DNA of 41,140 bases from Paenibacillus agaridevorans (GTDB lineage Bacteria; Bacillota; Bacilli; Paenibacillales; Paenibacillaceae): the NCBI RefSeq assembly GCF_003112455.1, contig NZ_BDQX01000089.1, forward strand, positions 1 to 41,140. The letters run 5' to 3'. Shown in pieces: positions 25,832 to 35,489 of the stretch (positions are counted from its first letter, which is position 1; each line of letters starts with the position of its first letter). The translations under genes and the position numbers were made by a program. The notes beneath the pieces were generated by a model. The model had not been told where the DNA came from and made no database searches. It saw nothing but the letters and a program-made list of their open reading frames with translations.

Positions 25832-25859
25832 AAGGGAGTATACCACCGCATACTCCCTT
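25832..25859 (-). terminator. Terminator of the SLH sialidase-like gene
   Basis: A ten-base-pair stem (AAGGGAGTAT and ATACTCCCTT, 8-base loop) lies just past the stop codon of the large gene. The following T run on the minus strand is short. Confidence 0.7.
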
Positions 25860-25864
25860 ATCTC

Positions 25865-28800
25865 TTATTGAATAGTTCTCAGTAAAATAGTCAACGCTTC
25901 TGCTCTGGTCGAAGTTTCACCTGGAGCAAAACGGTTGCCGCCGCGTCCTTCGACCAGTCCGCGAGCAGCCGCCTCGGCAACCAGGGGCTTGGCCCAAGCC
26001 GGAATCGCCGCGTCGTCCGCAAAGCTCGTAGCCGACTCCATGCCGACAGGGAGCCCCAGCGCACGCACTGTCATTGCAATCATTTCCGTTCGAGTTATCC
26101 TCGCATCCGGACGGAAAGTGCCGTCATCATAGCCCTGTATGATGTTCGCTTTCAGCGCCTGCGCTATCGATAGCAGAGCCCAGTCCGGGATATGCCCGCT
26201 ATCGGCAAACGACAACGGCAACGCTTCTTCATCGGCCTCCAGCCCCAGCGCGCGGGCAAGCATAACGATAAACTCGGCTCTTGTCAGTTCTTTATCAGGC
26301 TTGAACATGCCATTCGGATAGCCATTGACAATCCCTAGCCTTACCGCCTCATAGACGGCTGCTTGACTCCAATGTCCGGCCAAATCGCTAAACGATACGG
26401 CGGGCTCTGTCGATCCAAGCGGCTTGGCGAAAACCGCGAATGTTGCCAAACGATCTGTTGCCGCCGAAACAAAATCACCTTCAACCTTTCCTCCGATTTC
26501 AACCCAAACTTCCTTCTCTTCATCATAGTAAGCAATAACAGGCAGTTGATGCTCTTCAAGCTTATCCCGATCAAACTTCAGCTTGATCGTTGCCGGCTTC
26601 TTCAAGCTTCCCGCTACATTTTTCGATACTTTAAAGGCAGGACTTAACCGGCTCCATTCCGGATGCTCAGTCGCATCGGCTGACGAAAGCTTGGAGATGG
26701 CAATACGCATGGCCTCGTCCGAGGCTCCTGCCGGAATCGTCAATTCTATTTCATTATTGCTGCCAAACGTCCCGCCCTTCCCGGCAGCAACGTTCCATTC
26801 ATTGGCGGTATTGCCGCCGGTTGAAGGCGCCGTCGATCCCGATGACTCTCTGAGTTGCATACGGAATCGGTTGGAATGAGCCTGTGCCACATTGCCGTTC
26901 ATATCAGACGCGCGAATATGCAAATACCAATCGCCGGACACGTTCGACAAAGTAATCGCACTGTTTAAGCTAAATGCTTGCCAGCCTGTATCCGGAGCCG
27001 TCTCGCTCTGTGCCCAAACATACATAAGCTGATTGGCGTCGATACCGCTCCAATCATCTGTTGCCGCCGCTTGGACAGAAGCTTCATACAATAAGGTTTC
27101 ACTGCCGTCTGGAGAGAACGAGATTGCCGGAGCAGTCGTGTCCGTCTCTTCGACCGCCGCTTCCTCATCTCCGATCAATCCGGTTTGCGGCAGCGCTACA
27201 GATAGATCCTGAATCATCACTTCATCCACATAGACTTCCGTCCCAAGTCCCGAAGCGCCGGATGAGATCATCAAATGGTTAATGACTTTACCCGGATGAG
27301 CAGCCTCTATCGTTCCCTTGAATGCATCATTTACATAGACGTCGGCCAGTCCACTGTCCAAATCAAAATCAAGACGAATTTTATGCCATTCATTAAACGT
27401 CAAGCTTGTCGGCGTCGCCAGCTCATGGAACTCGATCGGCTGGTCATACTCCGTGATGACACGCATAATCTCTTGCTGCGGCGCCCCGAAAGTAAAGGCC
27501 GTGTCCGAGTAGTTTTGGTGGACTTTTACATAACGCGCTTCGATATCCAAATGCTCCAGCCCAATCGTAATATTGCCGTCTTCCTTCTCGAAGGTCCATC
27601 CTTCCAGAAGAGTCCAATCCCCATTGTTCATATGGCTGACATACACTTCAAGGTTCTGCTGCTGTATCCGATTTCCCGGCAGGTTGTCCGGCGGCTGCGG
27701 TTTATTATATTGCTTGCTGTCATTCAACTGGATTTCGCGAAGCTTGGCAGCCCTGCCAAGATCCACGCCTACGCTGCGATCCTTGTAATCTAGCGCGAAC
27801 GGGAAAGCGTCCGAGAAATGGGACAAGTTGCCGGTCAGCGGGTTGCTATCCGGATTCACAAAGCCTACTTTGACCGTCCCGGTTGAAGAATTTATTTCCG
27901 TATTCGTATATTTCAACGATCCGTCGGAATCTAGCTGCAGGATAAAACCGGCGCCGAGCGCATTCCAATGCTGCGAGTATCCTTCCTGCAAGGAGATAAA
28001 AAGATCGTTGTCGAAGCTCTCTCCATACACTGAGAGCTGGACGCTCGCTTTCCGGGTGGCCGGGAATAACCTCGATCCGCCCGTTACTCTTTGGTCATCG
28101 ACATTATCGTGAATATAAAGCGACCTCATGCCTTGCTTCGCAACAGCGTCACTTGTAGTAACGACTCCGGAGTTAGCCGTCTTCCACCAGTAGTCATTGG
28201 CCAGACTTGTCCCATTATCGGGAGTAACTCCGCTATGCTCATACTCGAAGCTATCCAATGCGCCATGGCTTTGGCGCAAATAACGGTCAAAATCCTCTAC
28301 CAGCATAGAGAAGGCCCCCGTCAGTCCAGGCCACGTGAACAACCACGCATCATCGCCTGCCCTTACTCCATCCGCCTGAACGACGTTGCGCTTCTCGTTC
28401 TCGGAAATCCATCCCGGAGTCGATAAGCGAGTGCGTCCAGTCAGATCATGATAGCCCTGCCAGGTGAGCGTCTCATCATCGCTGTAAGCAATAGTAAGAT
28501 TGTTGCGATAATAACTCCCCATTCCTTCCGCATTATGCCCTGACCATGTCAATAAAATATTCCCGCTGTCATCCCGCTGCATGGCAGGGAACGTATTGGT
28601 GCTCATCATTTCACTGTCGGCCACCGGGGACCATGTCAATCCTTCATCCGCCGATGAGCTTGTCCCAAGATAATAGATATCCGATCTTTGCTGACGCAAG
28701 TAAGTCTTTAAGCTGCCGTCGGCCAATTCAATAATGGCAACCTCAGTCACTCCGCCTTCCCCGCCGATGGAAGGAATCGTAAGCTCGGAAACGCTTTTCT

Positions 28801-30244
28801 GCCAAGTGCCCCCATTATCGTCCGAGTACAGGAAGCTGACGCCAAAGGTGCCGTCATCTCCGATGACATGGGAGAATGGAGCGATGATCCTTCCAGAGCT
28901 ATGACGAATCGGATTCGTATAAGAGATCATATAATGAATCGGCGCCCCGGAAGCTGTCTGCAGGCCCGTTATTCGCGCTGGTTCGCCGAATATCGGCTTT
29001 TGTCCGTCAAATCCGTTTGATTTGACGACATACATATCGTTGCGGCACACATCGATAGACAAACAAGTATTGCCGCCGCTCCACACGCCAAAATAATGAT
29101 GGACGGCAAAGAACAAATAAACTTCGCCCGTTTCGGGATCAACATAAGTTCCGGTAGGGAATTCATATAAGTCGGAGCCTGCCGCCGAAACAGGGAGAAT
29201 AATCGTTTCCTGATCCGTCCATGTCTTGCCGCCGTCAAAGGAGTAATTGGCCAGGATGCCCGCGTCATTCGAGCCCGCCACTGTCATCAGCGTGCCATCC
29301 TTCAATCGCACCGGCTTCAATTCCCCCGATTGTTCCACAATTGTTTTGTTGCCGTACTCGATTTGCAGCGCTTCCTGTGCTCCGCCGCGGAAGGAGGCCG
29401 CCGGGTTGCCGTAATACATATAAATTTGTTTCGTTTCCTCAGGCTGCATTTCAGGAATTCGTACGTAGAAACCTGCATCATCCATATAGAAGTGCAGCTC
29501 CTGGCCACCAGCAGCAAAGCGAATATCGCGATAATCGGCTTGCAGCTTCCCATCGGCAATCAATTGCGATGTTCCCAGATCCACCTTAGTCAGATAAACC
29601 GCCCGATCATTGATCGTCTCGGCATTCGGATTGGAGACGGTTACCGGCTTCTGATACAACCAGCTTTGTCCATTGCCGGCCGTCCAGCGTCCTTGCGGCA
29701 GCTGATACGCTTTCATCATCTCTTGCAGGCTGTCATTATAAAAAGTGCCTTTCGCATCATCAAAATGGTTATGAACCTTTACATAACGTGCTGATTCCGA
29801 AAAATTGTACAAAATTACACGGTTGTCCACTTTTACGAAATCCCAATTCTTTACTTTGCTGTACGTCTCATTGTCCGTACTGACGTATAGGGACAGATCG
29901 CTTTTCTCCACTCGGTTCGACGCATTCGCAGCTTCAAGTTCGATGGTGTTTACAGCCGCGATTGCTCCAAAATCGACGCCGATGCTGCGATACTGATAAT
30001 CCAGCTCCATTCTCCCGCTATTGCCGAAGCCGCTTAGCTGCCCCAGCTCCGGATTGGCGTCTTTATTCGCAAACCCCGCCGTTGATGCAAGCAAGCCTGA
30101 GCCATAACCGCTATAAAGATCGGTTTCTTCCGGCTGCCCGCTTGCCATCGCCAATTGCGGTACAGCCAAGGCCAGAATCATCCCTATGCAGATGTAAAAC
30201 TGAAACTTGCGAAATCCTTTGCGAAGTAACTGTTCACTTATCAT
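25865..30244 (-). CDS. Secreted SLH-anchored sialidase-like multidomain protein
   Basis: This 1459-residue surface protein probably attacks or binds a glycan. It has a signal peptide (1-35), a discoidin/F5-8-like module (about 50-165, ending ARYVKVHNHFDD), a DUF2341-like domain (about 195-285), and a BNR sialidase-like propeller (about 290-640) with Asp boxes SFDGGKTWTD, SDDNGGTWQK, SADEGLTWSP and SDDETLTWQG. A LamG-like region follows, interrupted by a second discoidin-like module, then an Ig-like domain (from DTTAPAISF), a ZU5-like domain, and three SLH repeats at the end. The arginine triad and other sialidase catalytic residues could not be assigned, so the activity is uncertain. A strong AGGAGG precedes the ATG. 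It lies downstream of the YesMN-type regulators. Confidence 0.83.
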   Translation of the reverse strand: MISEQLLRKGFRKFQFYICIGMILALAVPQLAMASGQPEETDLYSGYGSGLLASTAGFANKDANPELGQLSGFGNSGRMELDYQYRSIGVDFGAIAAVNTIELEAANASNRVEKSDLSLYVSTDNETYSKVKNWDFVKVDNRVILYNFSESARYVKVHNHFDDAKGTFYNDSLQEMMKAYQLPQGRWTAGNGQSWLYQKPVTVSNPNAETINDRAVYLTKVDLGTSQLIADGKLQADYRDIRFAAGGQELHFYMDDAGFYVRIPEMQPEETKQIYMYYGNPAASFRGGAQEALQIEYGNKTIVEQSGELKPVRLKDGTLMTVAGSNDAGILANYSFDGGKTWTDQETIILPVSAAGSDLYEFPTGTYVDPETGEVYLFFAVHHYFGVWSGGNTCLSIDVCRNDMYVVKSNGFDGQKPIFGEPARITGLQTASGAPIHYMISYTNPIRHSSGRIIAPFSHVIGDDGTFGVSFLYSDDNGGTWQKSVSELTIPSIGGEGGVTEVAIIELADGSLKTYLRQQRSDIYYLGTSSSADEGLTWSPVADSEMMSTNTFPAMQRDDSGNILLTWSGHNAEGMGSYYRNNLTIAYSDDETLTWQGYHDLTGRTRLSTPGWISENEKRNVVQADGVRAGDDAWLFTWPGLTGAFSMLVEDFDRYLRQSHGALDSFEYEHSGVTPDNGTSLANDYWWKTANSGVVTTSDAVAKQGMRSLYIHDNVDDQRVTGGSRLFPATRKASVQLSVYGESFDNDLFISLQEGYSQHWNALGAGFILQLDSDGSLKYTNTEINSSTGTVKVGFVNPDSNPLTGNLSHFSDAFPFALDYKDRSVGVDLGRAAKLREIQLNDSKQYNKPQPPDNLPGNRIQQQNLEVYVSHMNNGDWTLLEGWTFEKEDGNITIGLEHLDIEARYVKVHQNYSDTAFTFGAPQQEIMRVITEYDQPIEFHELATPTSLTFNEWHKIRLDFDLDSGLADVYVNDAFKGTIEAAHPGKVINHLMISSGASGLGTEVYVDEVMIQDLSVALPQTGLIGDEEAAVEETDTTAPAISFSPDGSETLLYEASVQAAATDDWSGIDANQLMYVWAQSETAPDTGWQAFSLNSAITLSNVSGDWYLHIRASDMNGNVAQAHSNRFRMQLRESSGSTAPSTGGNTANEWNVAAGKGGTFGSNNEIELTIPAGASDEAMRIAISKLSSADATEHPEWSRLSPAFKVSKNVAGSLKKPATIKLKFDRDKLEEHQLPVIAYYDEEKEVWVEIGGKVEGDFVSAATDRLATFAVFAKPLGSTEPAVSFSDLAGHWSQAAVYEAVRLGIVNGYPNGMFKPDKELTRAEFIVMLARALGLEADEEALPLSFADSGHIPDWALLSIAQALKANIIQGYDDGTFRPDARITRTEMIAMTVRALGLPVGMESATSFADDAAIPAWAKPLVAEAAARGLVEGRGGNRFAPGETSTRAEALTILLRTIQ

Positions 30245-30269
30245 TCATTAATTCCTCCTATTAGTTATT

Positions 30270-30318
30270 TTGTAACCGCTTCCTCACTGATTATAAAAGG
30301 AGTCCATCATTCGATGAA
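30270..30318 (-). promoter_or_regulatory. Probable promoter with overlapping cre site
   Basis: On the minus strand TTCATC (30313-30318), 17 bases, TATAAT (30290-30295), then AGGAAGCGGTTACA (30271-30284), a cre-like match with one mismatch placed across the expected transcription start. This would give the SLH protein gene its own catabolite-repressible promoter. Confidence 0.5.
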
Positions 30319-30324
30319 CCCCTT
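30293..30324 (-). terminator. Terminator between the response-regulator and SLH protein genes
   Basis: A 12-bp stem with two G-U pairs (AAGGGGTTCATC, loop GAAT, GATGGACTCCTT) is followed by TTTTAT on the minus strand, six bases after the regulator stop codon. It overlaps the promoter proposed for the next gene. Confidence 0.6.
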
Positions 30325-30329
30325 AACAT

Positions 30330-31946
30330 TCAGATCATAGCGGGAGGAATTATTGTTCTTGCGCTCATGATTCTGTATTCGCTTGCGCTCAAGCCCGTAT
30401 GCTGTTTGAATTTTTTATAAAACCAATCCAGATCGTTATAACCGACGGCATAGGCCACCTCGTAAACCTTCATATCGGTAGAGCTCAATATTCTTTTTGC
30501 GTTTTCCATGCGAACCTGAAACAAATAATCGTTAAAGCCAATGCCTGTTTCCGCTTTAAATAGCTGCCCCAAATAGGCCGCATTCATATACACTTGAGAA
30601 GCTATATTTTTCATACTGATGTTGTCGGCATAACGTTCGTTCGCTAATCTCTTGGCTACTTTGACCGCATTTTCCGATGACAGCTCGCGATGGGACTTGA
30701 TCAGCTCAGCTGTTTCCTGCACTTTGGTCCATGTAATTTGGAACAGATCCGTCAAAGATCTTGCCCCCATAATTCGTTCGTAATCGAGTTGTCTCGGATT
30801 GAACAACTGCTCATAATCAATTCCTTGTTCCTTAACAAGCCGAAACAACTCAATGAACAGCTCCAAGATCATTGTTTTAATAAGATTCGAATGCACTTGA
30901 TTTTTCGCCAATAACTCCCATCTGTGCGTAAGCAGTTCTCTTAGTTGCTCACTGTCCTGCTTGTCAAGCTGCTCAATAAGCTCATTGGCATGGAGCCAAT
31001 TCTGTTCATCATCATTCGCCTCTTTCGAGAACAGCCTTTCTTCCGAAATAACGCTTTGCTTGCCGAAAAAGAATTGTTTGTCCAGCATTCGTTTCGCATC
31101 CTCATAAGACTTTACGGCTTCATTTATCGCATGAACCAGCTTGCCTATGCCGAATGTTATCCCGATTTTGGCGTATTGCTGCACATGCTGGCTCATCAGG
31201 CTGATTCTTGCAATAACATCCGCGCGCTCCACCTCGTCTAAATCCGAGTATAAAACGATTCCGTATTTCATATCCGATTCTTCGAATAAACAGCCGCTTA
31301 ACCCAATAATATCTTCCATGACATTACGCGCGGCAAATCGTTTTATTTGCAGATCATTATCCGTCATAGAGGAGTCGTTCCAAGCTTCCGAGTCCAGCTC
31401 CGCCGCAATGCAGCAAATCCCTGAGCGCTCTCTAACATGTATATCTATCAAATTAAACCGTTCCGTCACTTCTTCCGCATTCATGAAACCGTTGGCCCAT
31501 TCTCTGGCAATGCGCTCCTTCGTTGCAGACAAACCAAAATGCAGCTTTTTGTCCAGCATTCGTTCATTTTCCAGCTCGGCTGCCACGGATTTCAATAGAC
31601 GCACCAAGTCATCTTCCTCAACCGGCTTCAGCAAATAATCCTTAACGCCCAGTTGCAAACCCTTCTGCGCAAATGAGAAGTCTTCATAACCGCTCATGAT
31701 GATAATCGGAACATCGGATAATGCACGCAACTGCGCAATCAAATCCAAACCGCTCAATACCGGCATCTTCATATCCGTGATGACCAGGGCGTAATTGCCG
31801 TCATGAAAAAGATCGAGCGCCTGCTGGCCATTCGTCGCTTCGCCCGCGATCGTAAAACCTAGCTGTTCCCAATCCAGCAAATATTTCAGTGAAAGCAGCG
31901 CCCCCGGTTCATCGTCTACAAGAAGTACGTTATAGATGGCTCCCAA
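30330..31946 (-). CDS. YesN-type response regulator with AraC output domain
   Basis: This is the partner of the adjacent YesM-type kinase, regulating sugar-use genes. It has an N-terminal receiver domain (YNVLLVDDE at the start, phospho-Asp in VITDMKMP), a central region of about 260 residues, and two AraC helix-turn-helices at the C-terminus (ADNISMKNIASQVYMNAAYLGQLFK onward). Length is about 538 residues. The start is odd. The only standard codon, TTG 31946, touches the AAGGAGG site with no spacing, whereas ATC 31937 lies nine bases after it and would give the usual beginning MYNVLLVDDE. The true start may therefore be ATC. Confidence 0.9.
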   Translation of the reverse strand: MGAIYNVLLVDDEPGALLSLKYLLDWEQLGFTIAGEATNGQQALDLFHDGNYALVITDMKMPVLSGLDLIAQLRALSDVPIIIMSGYEDFSFAQKGLQLGVKDYLLKPVEEDDLVRLLKSVAAELENERMLDKKLHFGLSATKERIAREWANGFMNAEEVTERFNLIDIHVRERSGICCIAAELDSEAWNDSSMTDNDLQIKRFAARNVMEDIIGLSGCLFEESDMKYGIVLYSDLDEVERADVIARISLMSQHVQQYAKIGITFGIGKLVHAINEAVKSYEDAKRMLDKQFFFGKQSVISEERLFSKEANDDEQNWLHANELIEQLDKQDSEQLRELLTHRWELLAKNQVHSNLIKTMILELFIELFRLVKEQGIDYEQLFNPRQLDYERIMGARSLTDLFQITWTKVQETAELIKSHRELSSENAVKVAKRLANERYADNISMKNIASQVYMNAAYLGQLFKAETGIGFNDYLFQVRMENAKRILSSTDMKVYEVAYAVGYNDLDWFYKKFKQHTGLSASEYRIMSARTIIPPAMI

Positions 31947-31951
31947 CCTCC

Positions 31952-33724
31952 TTACGTTTGCGGCTTGTCTAGCGGAAGGTTAATGATAATTCTTGTGCCC
32001 TCTCTAGGCTTGCTTTCAATGATCAGACCGAAGTTCGGGCCAAAGCTTTGGCGTAATCTTTGATGTACGTTGCGCAGGCCAATATGCAGCGAGTCATCCT
32101 TCTTCTGATCTGCAGATTCGAGCCTATGTCTTATTGCCGTCAAGTGATCGCACGGAATGCCCGGACCGTTGTCCTCCACGACAAGTCTGCATTGCTGCTC
32201 ATCAAAATCCGCCCTAATAACGATCATTGTTCCGTCAGCGCTTGGCTCCAGCGCATGGACGATCGTATTTTCCACCAATGTCTGCAGCGACAGCTTCGGT
32301 ATAGCGACATCATGCAGCCGCTTCGGAATGTCGATTCGGAAGCGAAGCCGGTCAGAGAAGCGGAAAGCTTGAATGTTCAAGTAAGTCTCGATAATGTCCA
32401 ATTCTTCCGCTATTGTAATCATCCGGCCGCTTTTGCCCAACACATTGCGAAAGGATTTAGCCAATAAGTTAACAATTTTCGCATTTTCACGATCTCCCTT
32501 CATAAGGAGATTACCGCGAAGCGCATTTAAAGTATTAAACAAATAATGGGGATTTACTTGTGTCTGCAAAGCATATAACTCGGACTCCTTTGTCTTCAGC
32601 TCCAGCTCTTTGCGCCCCAGTTCCGACTCATACACCTCGCGAATAAGCCGCTGCATGCGCTGCACCATCTCGTTAAATCTGAAGCCGAGCTTGCTTACTT
32701 CGTCATTTCCTTTAATCGTTTGAATCGGCTGCAAGTTTTCGAGGCTGGTTTTTCTCATTTTTATGGACAGCTCTACCAATCTTCTCGTTAATCTGGAAGA
32801 TACCACATAGTTTGCAATGACGAATATAGCCAAAGTTGCTACGAACAGAACGAGTGCCGTCGTTCGAATCGCATTGGTGCCTGCCACTAGGGCATCAAGC
32901 TGGGTAAGGAAGACGATTTGGATGCCATTAACGCTATTGCGCGAATCCAGGACGCGGCTGGTTAGCAAATATTCCTGATCAGCCGTACGTACAAGCTGGC
33001 CGTCATCATTGGCATTCATCTCGGGGAAAAACCAGTAATCCTCTAAACGGACCGTCCCTGCATGGTCGGAAGCATTGTCAAATACAACCTTCCCATCCGA
33101 TAAACTAAACACAATTTGATTAGGATTATCCTTCGCTTTTATAAAGTCCACCAGTACATTGACATCCACATCGATAGAAACGAATAGACATGCTTTCATA
33201 TCCAGATGGTTAAGCCTTTGCGATAAGCGAAGCAAGTTCTCGCCACCCGCTCCCTTCTCCAAAGTCCAGGAACGAAGCGACCGATAGCTTGGCGCGGAAG
33301 TTTCGCATCCACTTCTCCTCGCCAATTCGGGAGCCTCCGACAACGGCCTGACAACCCCTAATTGAAACGTATCATTATTGGTAAACAGTTGAAAATTGAC
33401 AATATCTTTCGTCGAACGAATCGATTCCATAAGCGGGACGATAAGCTCCGTGTACTCCGTATGCTGCAACGCCAAAGAATGAATTTCTTGAAGCAGAGTA
33501 GCCTGCAGCGAATCATCCATATACAATACATCGGCAGTCTGTTCGTAGGTCTTCAAGAGACTGTCCACATTTTCCGTCATTTGCGAAAAGGAGTTGCTAT
33601 TGCTCTCCATGATCTTCTCAAGAATCATCTGCCTGCTAAAATGCTCAAAAATAAAAGTAAGGGAAGTGAGCAGCAAAATGACGACTGCGCCGTTCGACAA
33701 AAACAGCTTAGTGCGGATACTCAT
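31952..33724 (-). CDS. YesM-type sensor histidine kinase
   Basis: This is a membrane kinase of 590 residues. A transmembrane helix lies near 7-28, followed by a dCache-like extracellular region, a second helix (TALVLFVATLAIFVIANYVV), HAMP, then the His_kinase domain with phospho-His in QVNPHYLFNTLNALRG. The HATPase domain has VENTIVHAL and VVEDNGPGIP boxes and ends with RIIINLPL. GGGGAGGGGG precedes the ATG. It follows the binding-protein gene by 24 bases, and its stop lies inside the ribosome site of the response regulator. It probably senses the extracellular sugar that the LplA-type importer takes up. Confidence 0.92.
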   Translation of the reverse strand: MSIRTKLFLSNGAVVILLLTSLTFIFEHFSRQMILEKIMESNSNSFSQMTENVDSLLKTYEQTADVLYMDDSLQATLLQEIHSLALQHTEYTELIVPLMESIRSTKDIVNFQLFTNNDTFQLGVVRPLSEAPELARRSGCETSAPSYRSLRSWTLEKGAGGENLLRLSQRLNHLDMKACLFVSIDVDVNVLVDFIKAKDNPNQIVFSLSDGKVVFDNASDHAGTVRLEDYWFFPEMNANDDGQLVRTADQEYLLTSRVLDSRNSVNGIQIVFLTQLDALVAGTNAIRTTALVLFVATLAIFVIANYVVSSRLTRRLVELSIKMRKTSLENLQPIQTIKGNDEVSKLGFRFNEMVQRMQRLIREVYESELGRKELELKTKESELYALQTQVNPHYLFNTLNALRGNLLMKGDRENAKIVNLLAKSFRNVLGKSGRMITIAEELDIIETYLNIQAFRFSDRLRFRIDIPKRLHDVAIPKLSLQTLVENTIVHALEPSADGTMIVIRADFDEQQCRLVVEDNGPGIPCDHLTAIRHRLESADQKKDDSLHIGLRNVHQRLRQSFGPNFGLIIESKPREGTRIIINLPLDKPQT

Positions 33725-33748
33725 TCTGCTCCCCCTCCCCTATATGAT

Positions 33749-35437
33749 TTACTTCCCTATATGGCTATATCGCGCAGTAGCCTCTTTCCACAATTTTGTA
33801 TACGCTTCCTCGACTTTCGCGATTCCCGCCTTTTCCAGCGCGCGCATGGTTTCATTCCACTGCTTTTCGAACTCCTCTTCCGACGCGGAGAAAACAATCT
33901 TGGCGGTATCGCGGTTCCAAATTTGCTTAAGCCGCTCGGCTTCGGCGCGCACTTCCTCCACATCGCCCAGTTGTCCAAGTCCGTGAAGAATAAAGTTTAC
34001 CTCAGGAATGAAGTCTGCCCACACTTCCTTGCCGTACTCAGCTAAAACTTCTTTTGTTCTTTCATCGTATTTTTCTCTGACGCTATCTCTCGTCGTAGGC
34101 GTGGCATAGTCTCCATCAGCCAACTTCGTTCCGTGCGCGAAATACATCGATGTGCCGTAGAATGGCGTAACAATTTCGCTCCAGATCAAATCCGGGTTGG
34201 CGGCAACTCCTTGCTTATACTCTTCCTTAATGACCCTCTTACCGTCTACGACTTCATAATGACTGCCTTCAATTCCCCAGTTAATCAAAATTTGCGCTTC
34301 ATCGGTAAACATATAATCAAGCAGCTTGATTACTTCTTCCGGATGCTTGGATTTTGAGGTAATCGCCCAGTTCCAGTTAGAACGCGTTGCCGCAGCCGTG
34401 AAGTTTTTATTTGGCTTAGTTGCATCGAACACAAGCGGGAAATAAGCGTAAAGATCATCAAAGTTGCCTGCCGCCCGGATAACCGGCTCTACTTCCGGCT
34501 GCATGTACCAGCTTGGGAAAGCGCCCGCCAAAACTCGGCCTTCCGCCAGCCTTTGCGTCATCGTATCATTTTTCAAAGTGAAAAATTCTTTGTCCAGCAT
34601 GCCGGCGATATGAAGCTTATTCAAAAATGCGAGATACGTTTTCGCCTCTTCCGATGTAAAGATATGTCTAACGTTATCGTTTTCGTCTATCGTAAAGTCC
34701 CCGTGATTTTCCAATCCGCTCGTAGTGAAGATCGGACCTGTCGCGTTTTCATAAGTATTGTCATTATAGCTAAAGCCGGAGAAAGGAATGGTCGGCTGTC
34801 CATTCGTTTGCGGATGCTTCTCATAGTAATCCTTCAGCAAGTTGAACAAATCATCCATTGTTTCCAGTTCGGGGTATCCCGCTTCCTCCAACATTTTATA
34901 GCTGACAGCGAACTCTGACTGCATCGTCGGCGTCGGCTCATCTGTTATGTTGCTGACATAGAGCGACCAAATATGTCCGTTTTCGTCTTTTAACAAATCG
35001 AAGTATTCTCCGAAATGCTTCTTAATATTAGGGCCATGCTCTTCTATCAAATCCTCCAGCGGGATTATAGCGCCGGCATCCGAATATTTTTTAATATAAT
35101 CCGGCTTTAAAATAACCGTATCGGCCGGATAATCGCCGGAAGCGAGCCATAAGTCGAATTTTTGATTGCGATCTCCCGTTACTGTAACCAGGTCAAATTT
35201 AAAGCCCGATTTTTTGCTAAGTTCCGTCATAACCGGATTGTTCGCATCCAGATTCGGATACAAGCTTGCCATCTGGACCACAACGGGCTCTTGCGGCGCC
35301 GCCGATTGTGTCCCGGCATTCGTTTCTCCCGGTTTATTCGTCGGGGCAGTGCTGTTCCCTCCATTGTTCCCCCCGCTGCAGCCGGCAGCCACTGCAAATA
35401 CAAGCACGATGACGAGCAATCTGAACATTTTGTTCAT
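33749..35437 (-). CDS. LplA-type extracellular solute-binding lipoprotein
   Basis: This is the substrate-binding part of the second importer. It has 562 residues, matching the long LplA/YtcQ class. The lipobox AVAAGC gives lipidated Cys20, followed by a Gly/Asn/Thr-rich linker. Blocks such as WLASGDYPADTVI and GAIIPLEDLIEEHGPNIKKHF are typical of LplA proteins. AAAGGG precedes the ATG. It follows both permeases and precedes the YesM/YesN genes. The ligand is unknown, probably an oligosaccharide from polysaccharide breakdown. Confidence 0.9.
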   Translation of the reverse strand: MNKMFRLLVIVLVFAVAAGCSGGNNGGNSTAPTNKPGETNAGTQSAAPQEPVVVQMASLYPNLDANNPVMTELSKKSGFKFDLVTVTGDRNQKFDLWLASGDYPADTVILKPDYIKKYSDAGAIIPLEDLIEEHGPNIKKHFGEYFDLLKDENGHIWSLYVSNITDEPTPTMQSEFAVSYKMLEEAGYPELETMDDLFNLLKDYYEKHPQTNGQPTIPFSGFSYNDNTYENATGPIFTTSGLENHGDFTIDENDNVRHIFTSEEAKTYLAFLNKLHIAGMLDKEFFTLKNDTMTQRLAEGRVLAGAFPSWYMQPEVEPVIRAAGNFDDLYAYFPLVFDATKPNKNFTAAATRSNWNWAITSKSKHPEEVIKLLDYMFTDEAQILINWGIEGSHYEVVDGKRVIKEEYKQGVAANPDLIWSEIVTPFYGTSMYFAHGTKLADGDYATPTTRDSVREKYDERTKEVLAEYGKEVWADFIPEVNFILHGLGQLGDVEEVRAEAERLKQIWNRDTAKIVFSASEEEFEKQWNETMRALEKAGIAKVEEAYTKLWKEATARYSHIGK

Positions 35438-35489
35438 GATAACACCCTTTCTAGTTTTTAATTATATCATCGGGTTTCCCCCAAAGATA

